From TMP-24 sp046348855 (GTDB taxonomy: Bacteria; Pseudomonadota; Alphaproteobacteria; Rhodobacterales; Rhodobacteraceae): DNA of 64,000 nucleotides. Numbering within the stretch: position 1 is the stretch's first letter; each line of letters begins with the position of its first letter. The position numbers and the translations under genes are program-made. Location of the stretch: NCBI GenBank assembly GCA_046348855.1, contig JAXMDK010000012.1:62001-126000 (forward strand), written 5' to 3'. The notes beneath the pieces are model-generated. The model did not search any database, had not been told where the DNA came from, and worked only from the letters and a program-made list of their open reading frames with translations. Shown in pieces: positions 15,706 through 22,596 of the stretch.

Positions 15706-16266
15706 ATGATGATGACGGAAAACGGGCTGGAGACGAAGTTCTGCCGGCTGGGCGAGGATCTGACGGTCGAGGGCGGTTGCCGGATCGAGGGCTATGCCTC
15801 GGTCTTCGGGGTGGCCGACCAGGGCAACGACGTGGTGATGGCCGGGGCCTATGGCCGGTCGCTGGCGCGAATGGGGGCCGAGGGGCGCGGGGTCAGGATG
15901 CTGTGGCAGCACGATCCCGGCCAGCCAATCGGGGTCTGGGACGAGGTGCGCGAGGACCAGAAGGGCCTGTGGGTTTCGGGCCGGATCCTGACCGACGTGG
16001 ACAAGGGCCGCGAGGCGGCGGCTCTGATCGCGGCGGGGGCGATCGACGGGCTGTCCATCGGCTATCGGACGGTGATGGCGGAAAAGGACGCGAAGGGGCG
16101 CAGGCTGCTTCGCGAGGTGGAGCTGTGGGAAGTGTCGATTGTCACCTTTCCGATGCTTCCCGAAGCGCGGGTCGGCGCCAAGGCGGATGAAGGCCTGGCG
16201 CAGTCTCTTCAGGCATTGGCGGCGGTCCTTGCGGACGCGCGCCGGACATTGGCCAGGCGGCGCTGA
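15706..16266 (+). CDS. GTA g4: HK97-type prohead protease
   Basis: This 186-residue serine protease matures the capsid. It has the opening strand motif IEGYASVFGVADQGNDVVMAGAY, the catalytic His69 in MLWQHDPGQPIGVW and Ser117 in IDGLSIGYRT, and the WEVSIVTFPMLPEARV segment typical of the U35/S78 family. It precedes the major capsid gene, which it is expected to cleave. The last 40 bases run toward the g5 ribosome site. Confidence 0.93.
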   Translation: MMMTENGLETKFCRLGEDLTVEGGCRIEGYASVFGVADQGNDVVMAGAYGRSLARMGAEGRGVRMLWQHDPGQPIGVWDEVREDQKGLWVSGRILTDVDKGREAAALIAAGAIDGLSIGYRTVMAEKDAKGRRLLREVELWEVSIVTFPMLPEARVGAKADEGLAQSLQALAAVLADARRTLARRR

Positions 16267-16306
16267 GCTGCGGGCTGAACCAACCCCCAGATACGAGGTG
16301 ATGGGA

Positions 16307-17503
16307 ATGAAGAAGACCGAGGTGCAGGCCCCGGCCGGGGAAGGCATGTCCGGCGCGCCGGCGCTGGACGTGAAGGCCGCGATGGCGGGGTTTCTCAGCG
16401 AGTTCAAGGGATTTCAGGACGACATGACATCGAAGCTGCAACAACAGGAAGAGCGACTGACCATGCTGGATCGCAAGTCTTACGCCGCCGGACGCCCGGC
16501 GCTGTCCACTGCCGCCGATCAGGGCGCGCCGCACCAGAAGGCCTTTGCCGACTATCTCCGCTCGGGCGATGACGCCGGCCTGCGCGGGCTGGTCCTGGAA
16601 GGCAAGGCCATGTCGACCACGGTCAGCGCCGATGGCGGGTTCCTCATCAATCCGCAGATGAACGACCGTATCCAGGGCGTCCTGCGGTCGACCGCCTCGA
16701 TCCGTTCGATTGCGAACGTGGTCAACGTGGAGTCGAGTTCGTTCGACGTGGTGATCGACCGCACCGACCTGGGGACGGGCTGGGCGACCGAACTGGTGAA
16801 TTTCGCCGAAACCGCGACGCCGGTGATCGAGCGGATTTCGATCCGCATCTATGAACTGGCGGCGATGCCGCGCGCCAGCCAGCGGCTCCTGGACGATGCG
16901 GCCTTCGATGTCGAGGGCTGGCTGGCCGAGCGGATCGCCAACCGCTTTGCCCGCGCCGAGGCACAGGCCTTCATCGCCGGGGACGGTGTGGACAAGCCCA
17001 AGGGCTTCCTGTCCTACAACAAGGTCGCCAACGCTTCGTGGGCCTGGGGGCAGCTGGGCTATGTGCCGACCGGCGGGGCGGCGGACTTCGCGCCGACCAA
17101 TGCGTCGGACGCCATCGTCGATCTGGTCTATTCGCTGGGCGCGCAATACCGGGCGAACGCAACCTTCGTGATGAACTCGAAGACCGCCGGCGCGGTACGC
17201 AAGATGAAGGACGCCGATGGCCGCTTCATGTGGTCGGATGGTTTGCAACTGGGCGAGCCGTCGCGGCTGATGGGCTATCCGGTGCTGATCGCCGAGGACA
17301 TGCCCGACATTGCCGCCAGCGCCTATGCGATCGCCTTCGGCGACTTCCATGCTGGCTACACGGTGGCCGAGCGGCCGGACCTGCGGGTGCTGCGCGATCC
17401 CTTCTCGGTCAAGCCGCATGTGCTGTTCTACGCCTCGAAGCGCGTGGGCGGCGATGTGACCGACTTCAACGCGATCAAGCTTCTGAAGTTCGCGGTGTCC
17501 TAA
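16307..17503 (+). CDS. GTA g5: major capsid protein
   Basis: The HK97-fold capsid protein is 398 residues, which fits my recollection of the RcGTA homolog. Residues about 1-90 form the helical scaffold-like delta region (FLSEFKGFQDDMTSKLQQQEERLTMLDRK), which the g4 protease should remove. The mature shell domain follows (STTVSADGGFLINPQMNDRI, YELAAMPRASQRLLDDAAFDVEGWLAERI, FIAGDGVDKPKGFL, MGYPVLIAEDMPDI). The ATG at 16307 lies six bases after GAGGTG; an ATG two codons earlier is possible but poorly spaced. Two GC-rich hairpins follow the stop. Confidence 0.96.
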   Translation: MKKTEVQAPAGEGMSGAPALDVKAAMAGFLSEFKGFQDDMTSKLQQQEERLTMLDRKSYAAGRPALSTAADQGAPHQKAFADYLRSGDDAGLRGLVLEGKAMSTTVSADGGFLINPQMNDRIQGVLRSTASIRSIANVVNVESSSFDVVIDRTDLGTGWATELVNFAETATPVIERISIRIYELAAMPRASQRLLDDAAFDVEGWLAERIANRFARAEAQAFIAGDGVDKPKGFLSYNKVANASWAWGQLGYVPTGGAADFAPTNASDAIVDLVYSLGAQYRANATFVMNSKTAGAVRKMKDADGRFMWSDGLQLGEPSRLMGYPVLIAEDMPDIAASAYAIAFGDFHAGYTVAERPDLRVLRDPFSVKPHVLFYASKRVGGDVTDFNAIKLLKFAVS

Positions 17504-17519
17504 GGGACAGGCGGGGCCT

Positions 17520-17557
17520 CCGGGGCGGTCGCCCCGGGGGCCGGGCGCATCGCGCCC
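17520..17557 (+). promoter_or_regulatory. Tandem GC-rich hairpins between GTA capsid and adaptor genes
   Basis: A stem CCGGGGC/GCCCCGG (17520-17526 and 17531-17537) is followed by GGGCGC/GCGCCC (17543-17548 and 17552-17557). There is no T tract, so this is not a classic terminator. It could slow transcription or protect the 3' end of the capsid mRNA. Confidence 0.55.
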
Positions 17558-17592
17558 GTTGGTTCATACAAACAGACTGCCGGAGAGTGGGC

Positions 17593-18192
17593 ATGGAGCT
17601 GACAGAGCAGACGGGCGTGCCGAGCGCGGCGCTGCCCCTACAGGAATTCAAGGATCATCTGCGGCTGGGAACCGGGTTCGCCGACGATACTGTGCAGGAT
17701 GCGCTGGCCGAAGCCTATCTGCGGGCGGCGATGGCCGCGATCGAGGGGCGGATCGGCAAGGCGCTGATCGCCCGCGACTTTCTTCTGACGCTGGAGGATT
17801 GGCGCGACCCTGATGCACAGGCCCTGCCGCTGGCGCCGGTGACGGCGGTCGGTGCGGTGACCTTGCGGGATGCGGCGGGCAGCGCAACGGTCGTCGCGGC
17901 CAGTGCCTATCGGCTGCGGCGCGACATGCATCGGCCCAAGCTGGCGGGCGTGGGCGGGGCCTTGCCCGACGTGCCGGCCGACGGGACGGTCGAGATTGGT
18001 TTTACCGCCGGGTTCGGTCCGGCCTGGTCGAACGTGCCGGGCGATCTGGCGCAGGCGGTGTTCCTGCTGGCGGCCGAGTTCCACGAAAACCGCCATCAGG
18101 GGATCGAGCGGGGCGCGGCGCTGCCGGTGGGCGTGCTCGCCCTGATCGAGCGGTGGCGCACGGTGCGGGTTCTGGGCGGGGGCGAGGCATGA
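17593..18192 (+). CDS. GTA g6: head-tail adaptor
   Basis: This 199-residue protein resembles phage gp6-like head-tail connectors: an N-terminal helical DNA-packaging-adaptor region (LQEFKDHLRLGTGFADDTVQDALAEAYLRAAMAAIEGRIGKAL), a beta region including LPLAPVTAVGAVTLRD, and FTAGFGPAWSNVPGDLAQAVFLLAAEFHENR, which is characteristic. It would bind below the portal ring. A good ribosome site (GGAGAG) precedes the ATG. The stop overlaps g7 (ATGA). Confidence 0.9.
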   Translation: MELTEQTGVPSAALPLQEFKDHLRLGTGFADDTVQDALAEAYLRAAMAAIEGRIGKALIARDFLLTLEDWRDPDAQALPLAPVTAVGAVTLRDAAGSATVVAASAYRLRRDMHRPKLAGVGGALPDVPADGTVEIGFTAGFGPAWSNVPGDLAQAVFLLAAEFHENRHQGIERGAALPVGVLALIERWRTVRVLGGGEA

Positions 18193-18527
18193 GTGCGCCG
18201 CGGTTGAGCCGCAGGCTGACGCTGGAAGAGGCACAGCGGGTGCCAGACGGATCGGGCGGGTTCGGACTGACCTGGGTGGCCAAGGGCGTGCTTTGGGCCG
18301 AAGTCAGGGCCGGGGCGGGGCGCGAAAGGGCGGGCGAGTCGGTCACGGTGTCGGCGGTCGGCTACCGGATTACCGTGCGTGGGGCCCCCGAGGGTGCGCC
18401 GTCGCGGCCGCGCCCTGAACAGAGGTTCCGCGATGGGGTGCGGATCTACCGCATCCTGTCGGTCGCTGAAGCTGACGGGCTGGGGCTGTATCTGACCTGC
18501 CAGGCGAATGAGGAGATGCTGTCATGA
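18189..18527 (+). CDS. GTA g7: head-closure (stopper) protein
   Basis: This 112-residue protein is the head-tail joining protein of the SPP1 gp16/HK97 gp10 type: RLTLEEAQRVPDGSGGFGLTWVAKGVLWAEV, ESVTVSAVGYRITVRGAP and RFRDGVRIYRILSVAEAD, ending YLTCQANEE. It would seal the head after packaging. It overlaps g6 by four bases at its start and g8 by four bases at its end, showing tight translational coupling. Confidence 0.88.
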   Translation: MSAPRLSRRLTLEEAQRVPDGSGGFGLTWVAKGVLWAEVRAGAGRERAGESVTVSAVGYRITVRGAPEGAPSRPRPEQRFRDGVRIYRILSVAEADGLGLYLTCQANEEMLS

Positions 18528-18931
18528 GCTACGGCGCGGCGGCTGCCCTGCAGGCGGCGATCTATCAGCGGCTGAGAGCGGATACGGCGCTGGATGCGCT
18601 GGTCGGCGGGGCGATCTACGACGCGGCCCCGCCCGGTGTGACGGGCGGTACCTATGTGTCGATCGGCCCCGAGGTGGTGCGCGATGCCTCGACCAAGACC
18701 GAGCGGGGGGCCGAGCACGAGTTTTCGGTTTCGGTGGTCACGGATGCGGCGGGTTTCCAGGCGGCGAAGGCGGCCGCCGTGGCGGTGTCGGACGCGCTGA
18801 CCGGCGCGACGCTGGTTCTGGCGCGCGGCAATCTGGTGGGCCTGTGGTTCCTGCGCGCCAGGGCGCGGCGGGTCGAAAATGCCGACACCCGGCGGATCGA
18901 CCTGTTCTTCAAGGCGCGCATCGACGACTGA
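18524..18931 (+). CDS. GTA g8: tail terminator (DUF3168)
   Basis: This 135-residue protein matches the DUF3168 tail-completion family: AAALQAAIYQRLRADTALDALVGGAIYDAAPPG at the N-terminus, YVSIGPEVVRDASTKTERGAEHEFSVSVVT and a C-terminal strand RRIDLFFKARIDD. It would cap the tail tube where it meets the head. It starts within the g7 stop (ATGA). The following 77 bases before g9 are the second largest gap in the operon's connector/tail part. Confidence 0.88.
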   Translation: MSYGAAAALQAAIYQRLRADTALDALVGGAIYDAAPPGVTGGTYVSIGPEVVRDASTKTERGAEHEFSVSVVTDAAGFQAAKAAAVAVSDALTGATLVLARGNLVGLWFLRARARRVENADTRRIDLFFKARIDD

Positions 18932-19008
18932 GACTTGCGGAAAACGAACCATTCTTCAGCGGTTGGCGCATCTGAACGCCGATTGCTTTCACTTATCGGA
19001 GAACTGAC

Positions 19009-19422
19009 ATGGCTGCCCAAAACGGCAAAGACCTGCTTATCAAGCTTGACCTGACGGGCGGGGGAACCTTTACCACGGTTGCCGGGCTGCGGGCGACCAA
19101 GATCAGCTTCAACGCCGAGACGGTCGACGTGACCAGCCTGGAAAGCCAGGGCGGGTGGCGCGAACTGCTGGGAGGCGCGGGGGTCAGGTCGGCGAACGTG
19201 TCGGGCTCGGGCGTCTTTGTCGACGCGGCGACCGACGACCGGGCGCGACAGATCTTCTTTCAGGGAACGGTCGAGCAGTTTCAGGTGATCATCCCGAGCT
19301 TCGGGATCGTCGAAGGCCCGTTCCAGCTGACCTCGATCGAATATGCCGGCAGCTACAACGGCGAGGCGACCTATGAACTGAGCCTGGCTTCGGCCGGGGT
19401 GCTGACCTTCACGGCGCTCTGA
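19009..19422 (+). CDS. GTA g9: major tail (tube) protein
   Basis: This 137-residue protein is the tail-tube subunit of the phage TP901-1-type major tail family: GKDLLIKLDLTGGGTFTTVAGLRATKISFNAETVDVTSLES, then WRELLGGAGVRSANVSGSGVFVD and FQLTSIEYAGSYNGEATYELSLASAG. The ATG follows CGGAGA. A 77-base untranslated gap precedes it, relatively AT-rich, which may carry its own translation enhancer. Stop and next start overlap by one base (TGATG). Confidence 0.93.
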   Translation: MAAQNGKDLLIKLDLTGGGTFTTVAGLRATKISFNAETVDVTSLESQGGWRELLGGAGVRSANVSGSGVFVDAATDDRARQIFFQGTVEQFQVIIPSFGIVEGPFQLTSIEYAGSYNGEATYELSLASAGVLTFTAL

Positions 19423-19745
19423 TGGCGAACCCCTGGGCAGGCGAGGTGGCGGTCACGCTGAATGGCGAGGCGCGGGTGGCCCGGTTGACGTTGGGAGCGC
19501 TGGCCGAACTGGAGGCGGAACTGGCCACGGGGACGCTGGTCGAGTTGGCGGAACGATTCGAGGCCGGGCGGTTTTCGGCGCGCGACGTGCTGATGCTGGT
19601 GGCGGCGGGGCTGCGGGGCGGCGGCTGGCGGGGCACGGCGGCCGACCTGGTTGGAGCGGACCTCGGCGGCGGGCCGGTGGCGATGGTGCGGGTTGCGGCG
19701 GAACTGCTGGTGCGGGCTTTTGCGGTGCCGGAGGGGCAGGGGTGA
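19422..19745 (+). CDS. GTA g10: gene-transfer-agent family tail chaperone
   Basis: This 107-residue protein begins NPWAGEVAVTLNGEARVARLTLGALAELEAEL and contains a helical RFSARDVLMLVAAGLRGGGW segment. It corresponds to g10 of RcGTA, which lies at the position of tail-assembly chaperones between the tube and tape-measure genes. It ends in GGGGTGA, overlapping g10.1, which is in the -1 frame relative to it; see the finding on possible frameshifting. Confidence 0.85.
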   Translation: MANPWAGEVAVTLNGEARVARLTLGALAELEAELATGTLVELAERFEAGRFSARDVLMLVAAGLRGGGWRGTAADLVGADLGGGPVAMVRVAAELLVRAFAVPEGQG

Positions 19746-19948
19746 GGCCGGGAGGACTGGACTGGCCGGGGCTGATGCGGGCCGGGATGTTGGGGCTGGG
19801 ACTCCGGCCCGACGAATTCTGGCGGCTGACGCCGGCGGAGCTGGCGCTGATGCTGGGCGACCCGGCCGACGCGCGGCCGATGGGACGGGCGCAGCTGGAC
19901 GATCTCAGGCGGCGGTGGCCCGATGTGGGGCAGGAGGCGGACAAATGA
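19742..19948 (+). CDS. GTA g10.1: small tail-assembly chaperone
   Basis: This 68-residue protein (GTG start) reads RPGGLDWPGLMRAGMLGLGLRPDEFWRLTPAELALMLGD, the pattern of small phage tail-assembly chaperones of the GTA group. It overlaps g10 by four bases (GTGA) and its last bases overlap the tape-measure start (ATGA). The coupling suggests stoichiometric synthesis with g10. No ribosome site beyond the G-rich end of g10 is evident. Confidence 0.82.
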   Translation: MRPGGLDWPGLMRAGMLGLGLRPDEFWRLTPAELALMLGDPADARPMGRAQLDDLRRRWPDVGQEADK

Positions 19949-20625
19949 CAGAAGCGACGGGGTCGGCGGGCGCCGATGGAATCGACGGTCTGGCGCAGCA
20001 ACTGGCGGGCCTCGAGCAGAGCCTGGGCGGCGCGCAGGCGATGGCGGCGGCATTCGATGCCGAATTGCAGGGCATGCGCGACAGCATGATCTTCACCACC
20101 CGCGAGGTGAACACGCTGTCGGTGGGCATCGGACGGGGGCTGAGGTCGGCATTTGATGGGCTGGTGTTCGACGGAATGAAGCTGTCGGACGCCTTGAAGT
20201 CGGTCGCCAAGTCGATGGTCGACAACGTCTATTCGGTGGCGATGCGGCCGGTCCAGAATGCGGTCGGCGGGGCGATTGCCGGCGGAATGAACAACCTGCT
20301 GAGCGGGCTGTTCCCCTTTGCCGATGGCGCGGCCTTTTCCCAGGGGCGGGTGACCGCCTTTGCCAAGGGCGGTGTGGTGAGCGCGCCCACGGGATTTGTG
20401 ATGCGCGGCGGGCGTGGGCTGATGGGCGAGGCGGGGCCCGAGGCCATCATGCCTTTGGCGCGCGGGGCCGATGGCCGGCTCGGGGTGCAGGCGGCGGGCG
20501 GCGGGCGCCCGGTTCAGGTCACCGTCAATGTGACGACGCCCGACGTGCAGGGATTTCAGCGCAGTCAAAGCCAGATCGCGGCGCAGATGGCGCGGGCGCT
20601 GGCGCGCGGCGAACGGAACAGGTGA
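19945..20625 (+). CDS. GTA g11: short tape-measure protein
   Basis: This 226-residue protein is the tape measure that sets tail length; it is very short because RcGTA tails are short. It has a helical N-terminus (LAQQLAGLEQSLGGAQAMAAAFDAELQGM), a middle with LKSVAKSMVDNVYSVAMRPVQNAVGGAIAGGMNNLLSGLFPF, and the glycine-rich tail-protein motif AFAKGGVVSAPTGFVMRGGRGLMGEAGPEAIMPL seen at the C-terminal end of many tape measures. It starts inside the g10.1 stop. Confidence 0.9.
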   Translation: MTEATGSAGADGIDGLAQQLAGLEQSLGGAQAMAAAFDAELQGMRDSMIFTTREVNTLSVGIGRGLRSAFDGLVFDGMKLSDALKSVAKSMVDNVYSVAMRPVQNAVGGAIAGGMNNLLSGLFPFADGAAFSQGRVTAFAKGGVVSAPTGFVMRGGRGLMGEAGPEAIMPLARGADGRLGVQAAGGGRPVQVTVNVTTPDVQGFQRSQSQIAAQMARALARGERNR

Positions 20626-20634
20626 GGGGGGGCG

Positions 20635-21267
20635 ATGGCTTTTCACGAGGTGAGATTTCCGGCGAATCTGTCATTCGGCTCGATCGGTGGGCCGGAGCGG
20701 CGAACCGAGGTGGTGACGCTGACCAACGGTTTCGAAGAGCGCAACACCCCTTGGGCCGAAGCGCGGCGCCGCTATGATGCTGGCGTCAGTTTGCGTAGCC
20801 TGGATGACATCGAGGACCTGATCGCCTTTTTCGAGGCGCGCCAGGGACAGTTGCACGCCTTCCGCTGGAAGGACTGGGCGGACTTCAAGTCTTGCCGGTC
20901 GTCGGCTTCGATCGGGTTCGAGGATCAACTGATCGGCCAAGGCGATGGGGCGACGAAGACGTTCGCGCTGACCAAGACCTATGCCTCGGGGCCGTCGGCG
21001 CAGGTGCGGCGGATCGCCAAGCCAGTGGCGGGAACGGTGCGGGTGGGGTTGCAGGGCGATGAGGTGCAAGCCGGCATCCATTTCGACCTGGACAGCACCA
21101 GCGGGATCGTGACCTTCGCCACGCCGCCCGCTGTCGGCGAACGGGTGTCGGCAGGGTTCGAATTCGACGTGCCGGTGCGGTTCGATACGGACCGTATCCA
21201 GGTGTCGGTCGCCTCGTTCCAGGCGGGCGACGTGCCGCATGTTCCGGTGGTGGAGGTGCGGCTGTGA
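20635..21267 (+). CDS. GTA g12: distal tail protein (DUF2460)
   Basis: This 210-residue protein belongs to the DUF2460 distal-tail family: FHEVRFPANLSFGSIGGPERRTEVVTLTNGFEERNTPWAEARRRYDAG at the N-terminus, then GQLHAFRWKDWADFKS and the C-terminal VPVRFDTDRIQVSVASFQAGDVPHVPVVEVRL. It would form the ring at the bottom of the tail tube onto which the hub assembles. GTGA overlap with g13. Confidence 0.93.
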   Translation: MAFHEVRFPANLSFGSIGGPERRTEVVTLTNGFEERNTPWAEARRRYDAGVSLRSLDDIEDLIAFFEARQGQLHAFRWKDWADFKSCRSSASIGFEDQLIGQGDGATKTFALTKTYASGPSAQVRRIAKPVAGTVRVGLQGDEVQAGIHFDLDSTSGIVTFATPPAVGERVSAGFEFDVPVRFDTDRIQVSVASFQAGDVPHVPVVEVRL

Positions 21268-22154
21268 GCTATCCTGCCGAGCTTGCCGCGCATCTGTCGG
21301 GCGGCGCCACGACGCTGGCGCGGGCGTTCGAGGTGCGGCGCGCCGATGGCGTGGTTCTGGGGTTTACCGACCACGATCGCGATCTCGCGTTCGGGGGCGT
21401 GGTCTATCGGGCTGGAACCGGCCTGACGGCCAAGGCGCTTCAGCAGACCACCGGCCTGTCGGTCGATAATACCGAGGCCTTTGGTGCCCTGAGTTCGGAT
21501 GCGATCACCGAGGCCGACATCCTGGCGGGGCGATTTGACGGAGCCGAGGTGCTGGGCTGGCTGGTCAACTGGGCCGATGTGACCATGCGCGTCCTGCAGT
21601 TTCGCGGAACATTCGGCGAGATCACCCGGACGGGCGGGGGTTTCACCGCCGAATTGCGCGGGCTGGCGGAGGCGTTGAACCAGCCGCAGGGGCAAATCTA
21701 CCACAGCCGTTGTTCGGCGGTCTTGGGTGATCGGCGGTGCCGGTTCAACCTGTCGCAGCCGGGCTATGCGACGGAGCGCCCGGCCGAGGGCATCGAGGCC
21801 GGGCGGGTCTTTCGGTTCGCCGGTCTTCTGGGGTTCGCTGACAGGTTCTTTGAAAAAGGCCGGTTCGCGGTTCTCTCGGGGGCGGCGGCCGGGCTGGTCG
21901 GCCATGTCAAGAACGACAGGGTCACCTCGGACAGCGAGCGGACCGTCGAGCTGTGGCAGGCGCTGGGGATCACGCCGGCGCCGGGCGACATGGTGCGCAT
22001 CGAGGCCGGGTGCGACCGGGCTGAGGATACCTGCCGGCTGAAGTTCGCCAACCTGGCCAACTTCCGCGGCTTTCCTGACATTCCGGGCGAGGACTGGCTG
22101 ATGGCCTTTCCGCAGCGCGACAGCGTCAATGACGGCGGGAGCCTGCGGCGATGA
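21264..22154 (+). CDS. GTA g13: tail hub protein (DUF2163)
   Basis: This 296-residue protein (GTG start) has the DUF2163 N-terminal domain (LARAFEVRRADGVVLGFTDHDRDLAFGGVVYRAGTGLTAKAL) and a C-terminal phage-baseplate domain. Four cysteines in two close pairs, Cys150/Cys159 (RCSAVLGDRRC) and Cys250/Cys257 (GCDRAEDTC), are conserved in this family and are arranged as a metal or Fe-S site; structural work on RcGTA reported such a cluster in the hub, as I recall. It is coupled to g12 and g14. Confidence 0.92.
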   Translation: MSYPAELAAHLSGGATTLARAFEVRRADGVVLGFTDHDRDLAFGGVVYRAGTGLTAKALQQTTGLSVDNTEAFGALSSDAITEADILAGRFDGAEVLGWLVNWADVTMRVLQFRGTFGEITRTGGGFTAELRGLAEALNQPQGQIYHSRCSAVLGDRRCRFNLSQPGYATERPAEGIEAGRVFRFAGLLGFADRFFEKGRFAVLSGAAAGLVGHVKNDRVTSDSERTVELWQALGITPAPGDMVRIEAGCDRAEDTCRLKFANLANFRGFPDIPGEDWLMAFPQRDSVNDGGSLRR

Positions 22155-22585
22155 GCGGGCGCGGCCTTGACGCGGTCGAGATAGCGCGCGGCTGGATCGG
22201 AACGCCCTACCTGCACCAGGCGTCCTGCAGGGGCGCGGGCGCGGACTGCCTGGGCCTGCTGCGCGGTGTCTGGCGCGAGCTTTACGGGCAGGAGCCGGAC
22301 GACGTGCCGCCCTATACGGCTGACTGGTCGGAGCCCGACGGGATCGAACGGCTTTGGGCTGCTGCCGTCCGGCATCTGGTGCCGGTGGCTGGGGCGGAGG
22401 TCCAGGCGGGCGAGGTCCTGTTGTTTCGCATGCGGGAGGGGGCCGTTGCCAAACATCTGGGCCTTGCCGCCGCGGCCGGACCATCGCCGACCTTCATCCA
22501 TGCCTACAGCGGGCATGGGGTCGTGGAGAGCCCGCTTTCGCAGCCTTGGTCGCGCCGCATCGTGGCGCGGTTTGCCTTTCCCTGA
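22151..22585 (+). CDS. GTA g14: NlpC/P60-type peptidase
   Basis: This 144-residue cell-wall peptidase has Cys33 in GADCLGLL, His102 in AKHLGLA and His117 in IHAYS, the expected Cys-His-His arrangement of NlpC/P60 enzymes. It starts inside the g13 stop (ATGA). In the tail tip it would cleave peptidoglycan peptides of the recipient so that DNA can enter. The Cys-rich start (LHQASCRGAGADC) is typical for phage-type members. Confidence 0.9.
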   Translation: MSGRGLDAVEIARGWIGTPYLHQASCRGAGADCLGLLRGVWRELYGQEPDDVPPYTADWSEPDGIERLWAAAVRHLVPVAGAEVQAGEVLLFRMREGAVAKHLGLAAAAGPSPTFIHAYSGHGVVESPLSQPWSRRIVARFAFP

Positions 22586-22596
22586 GGAGCATTTGA

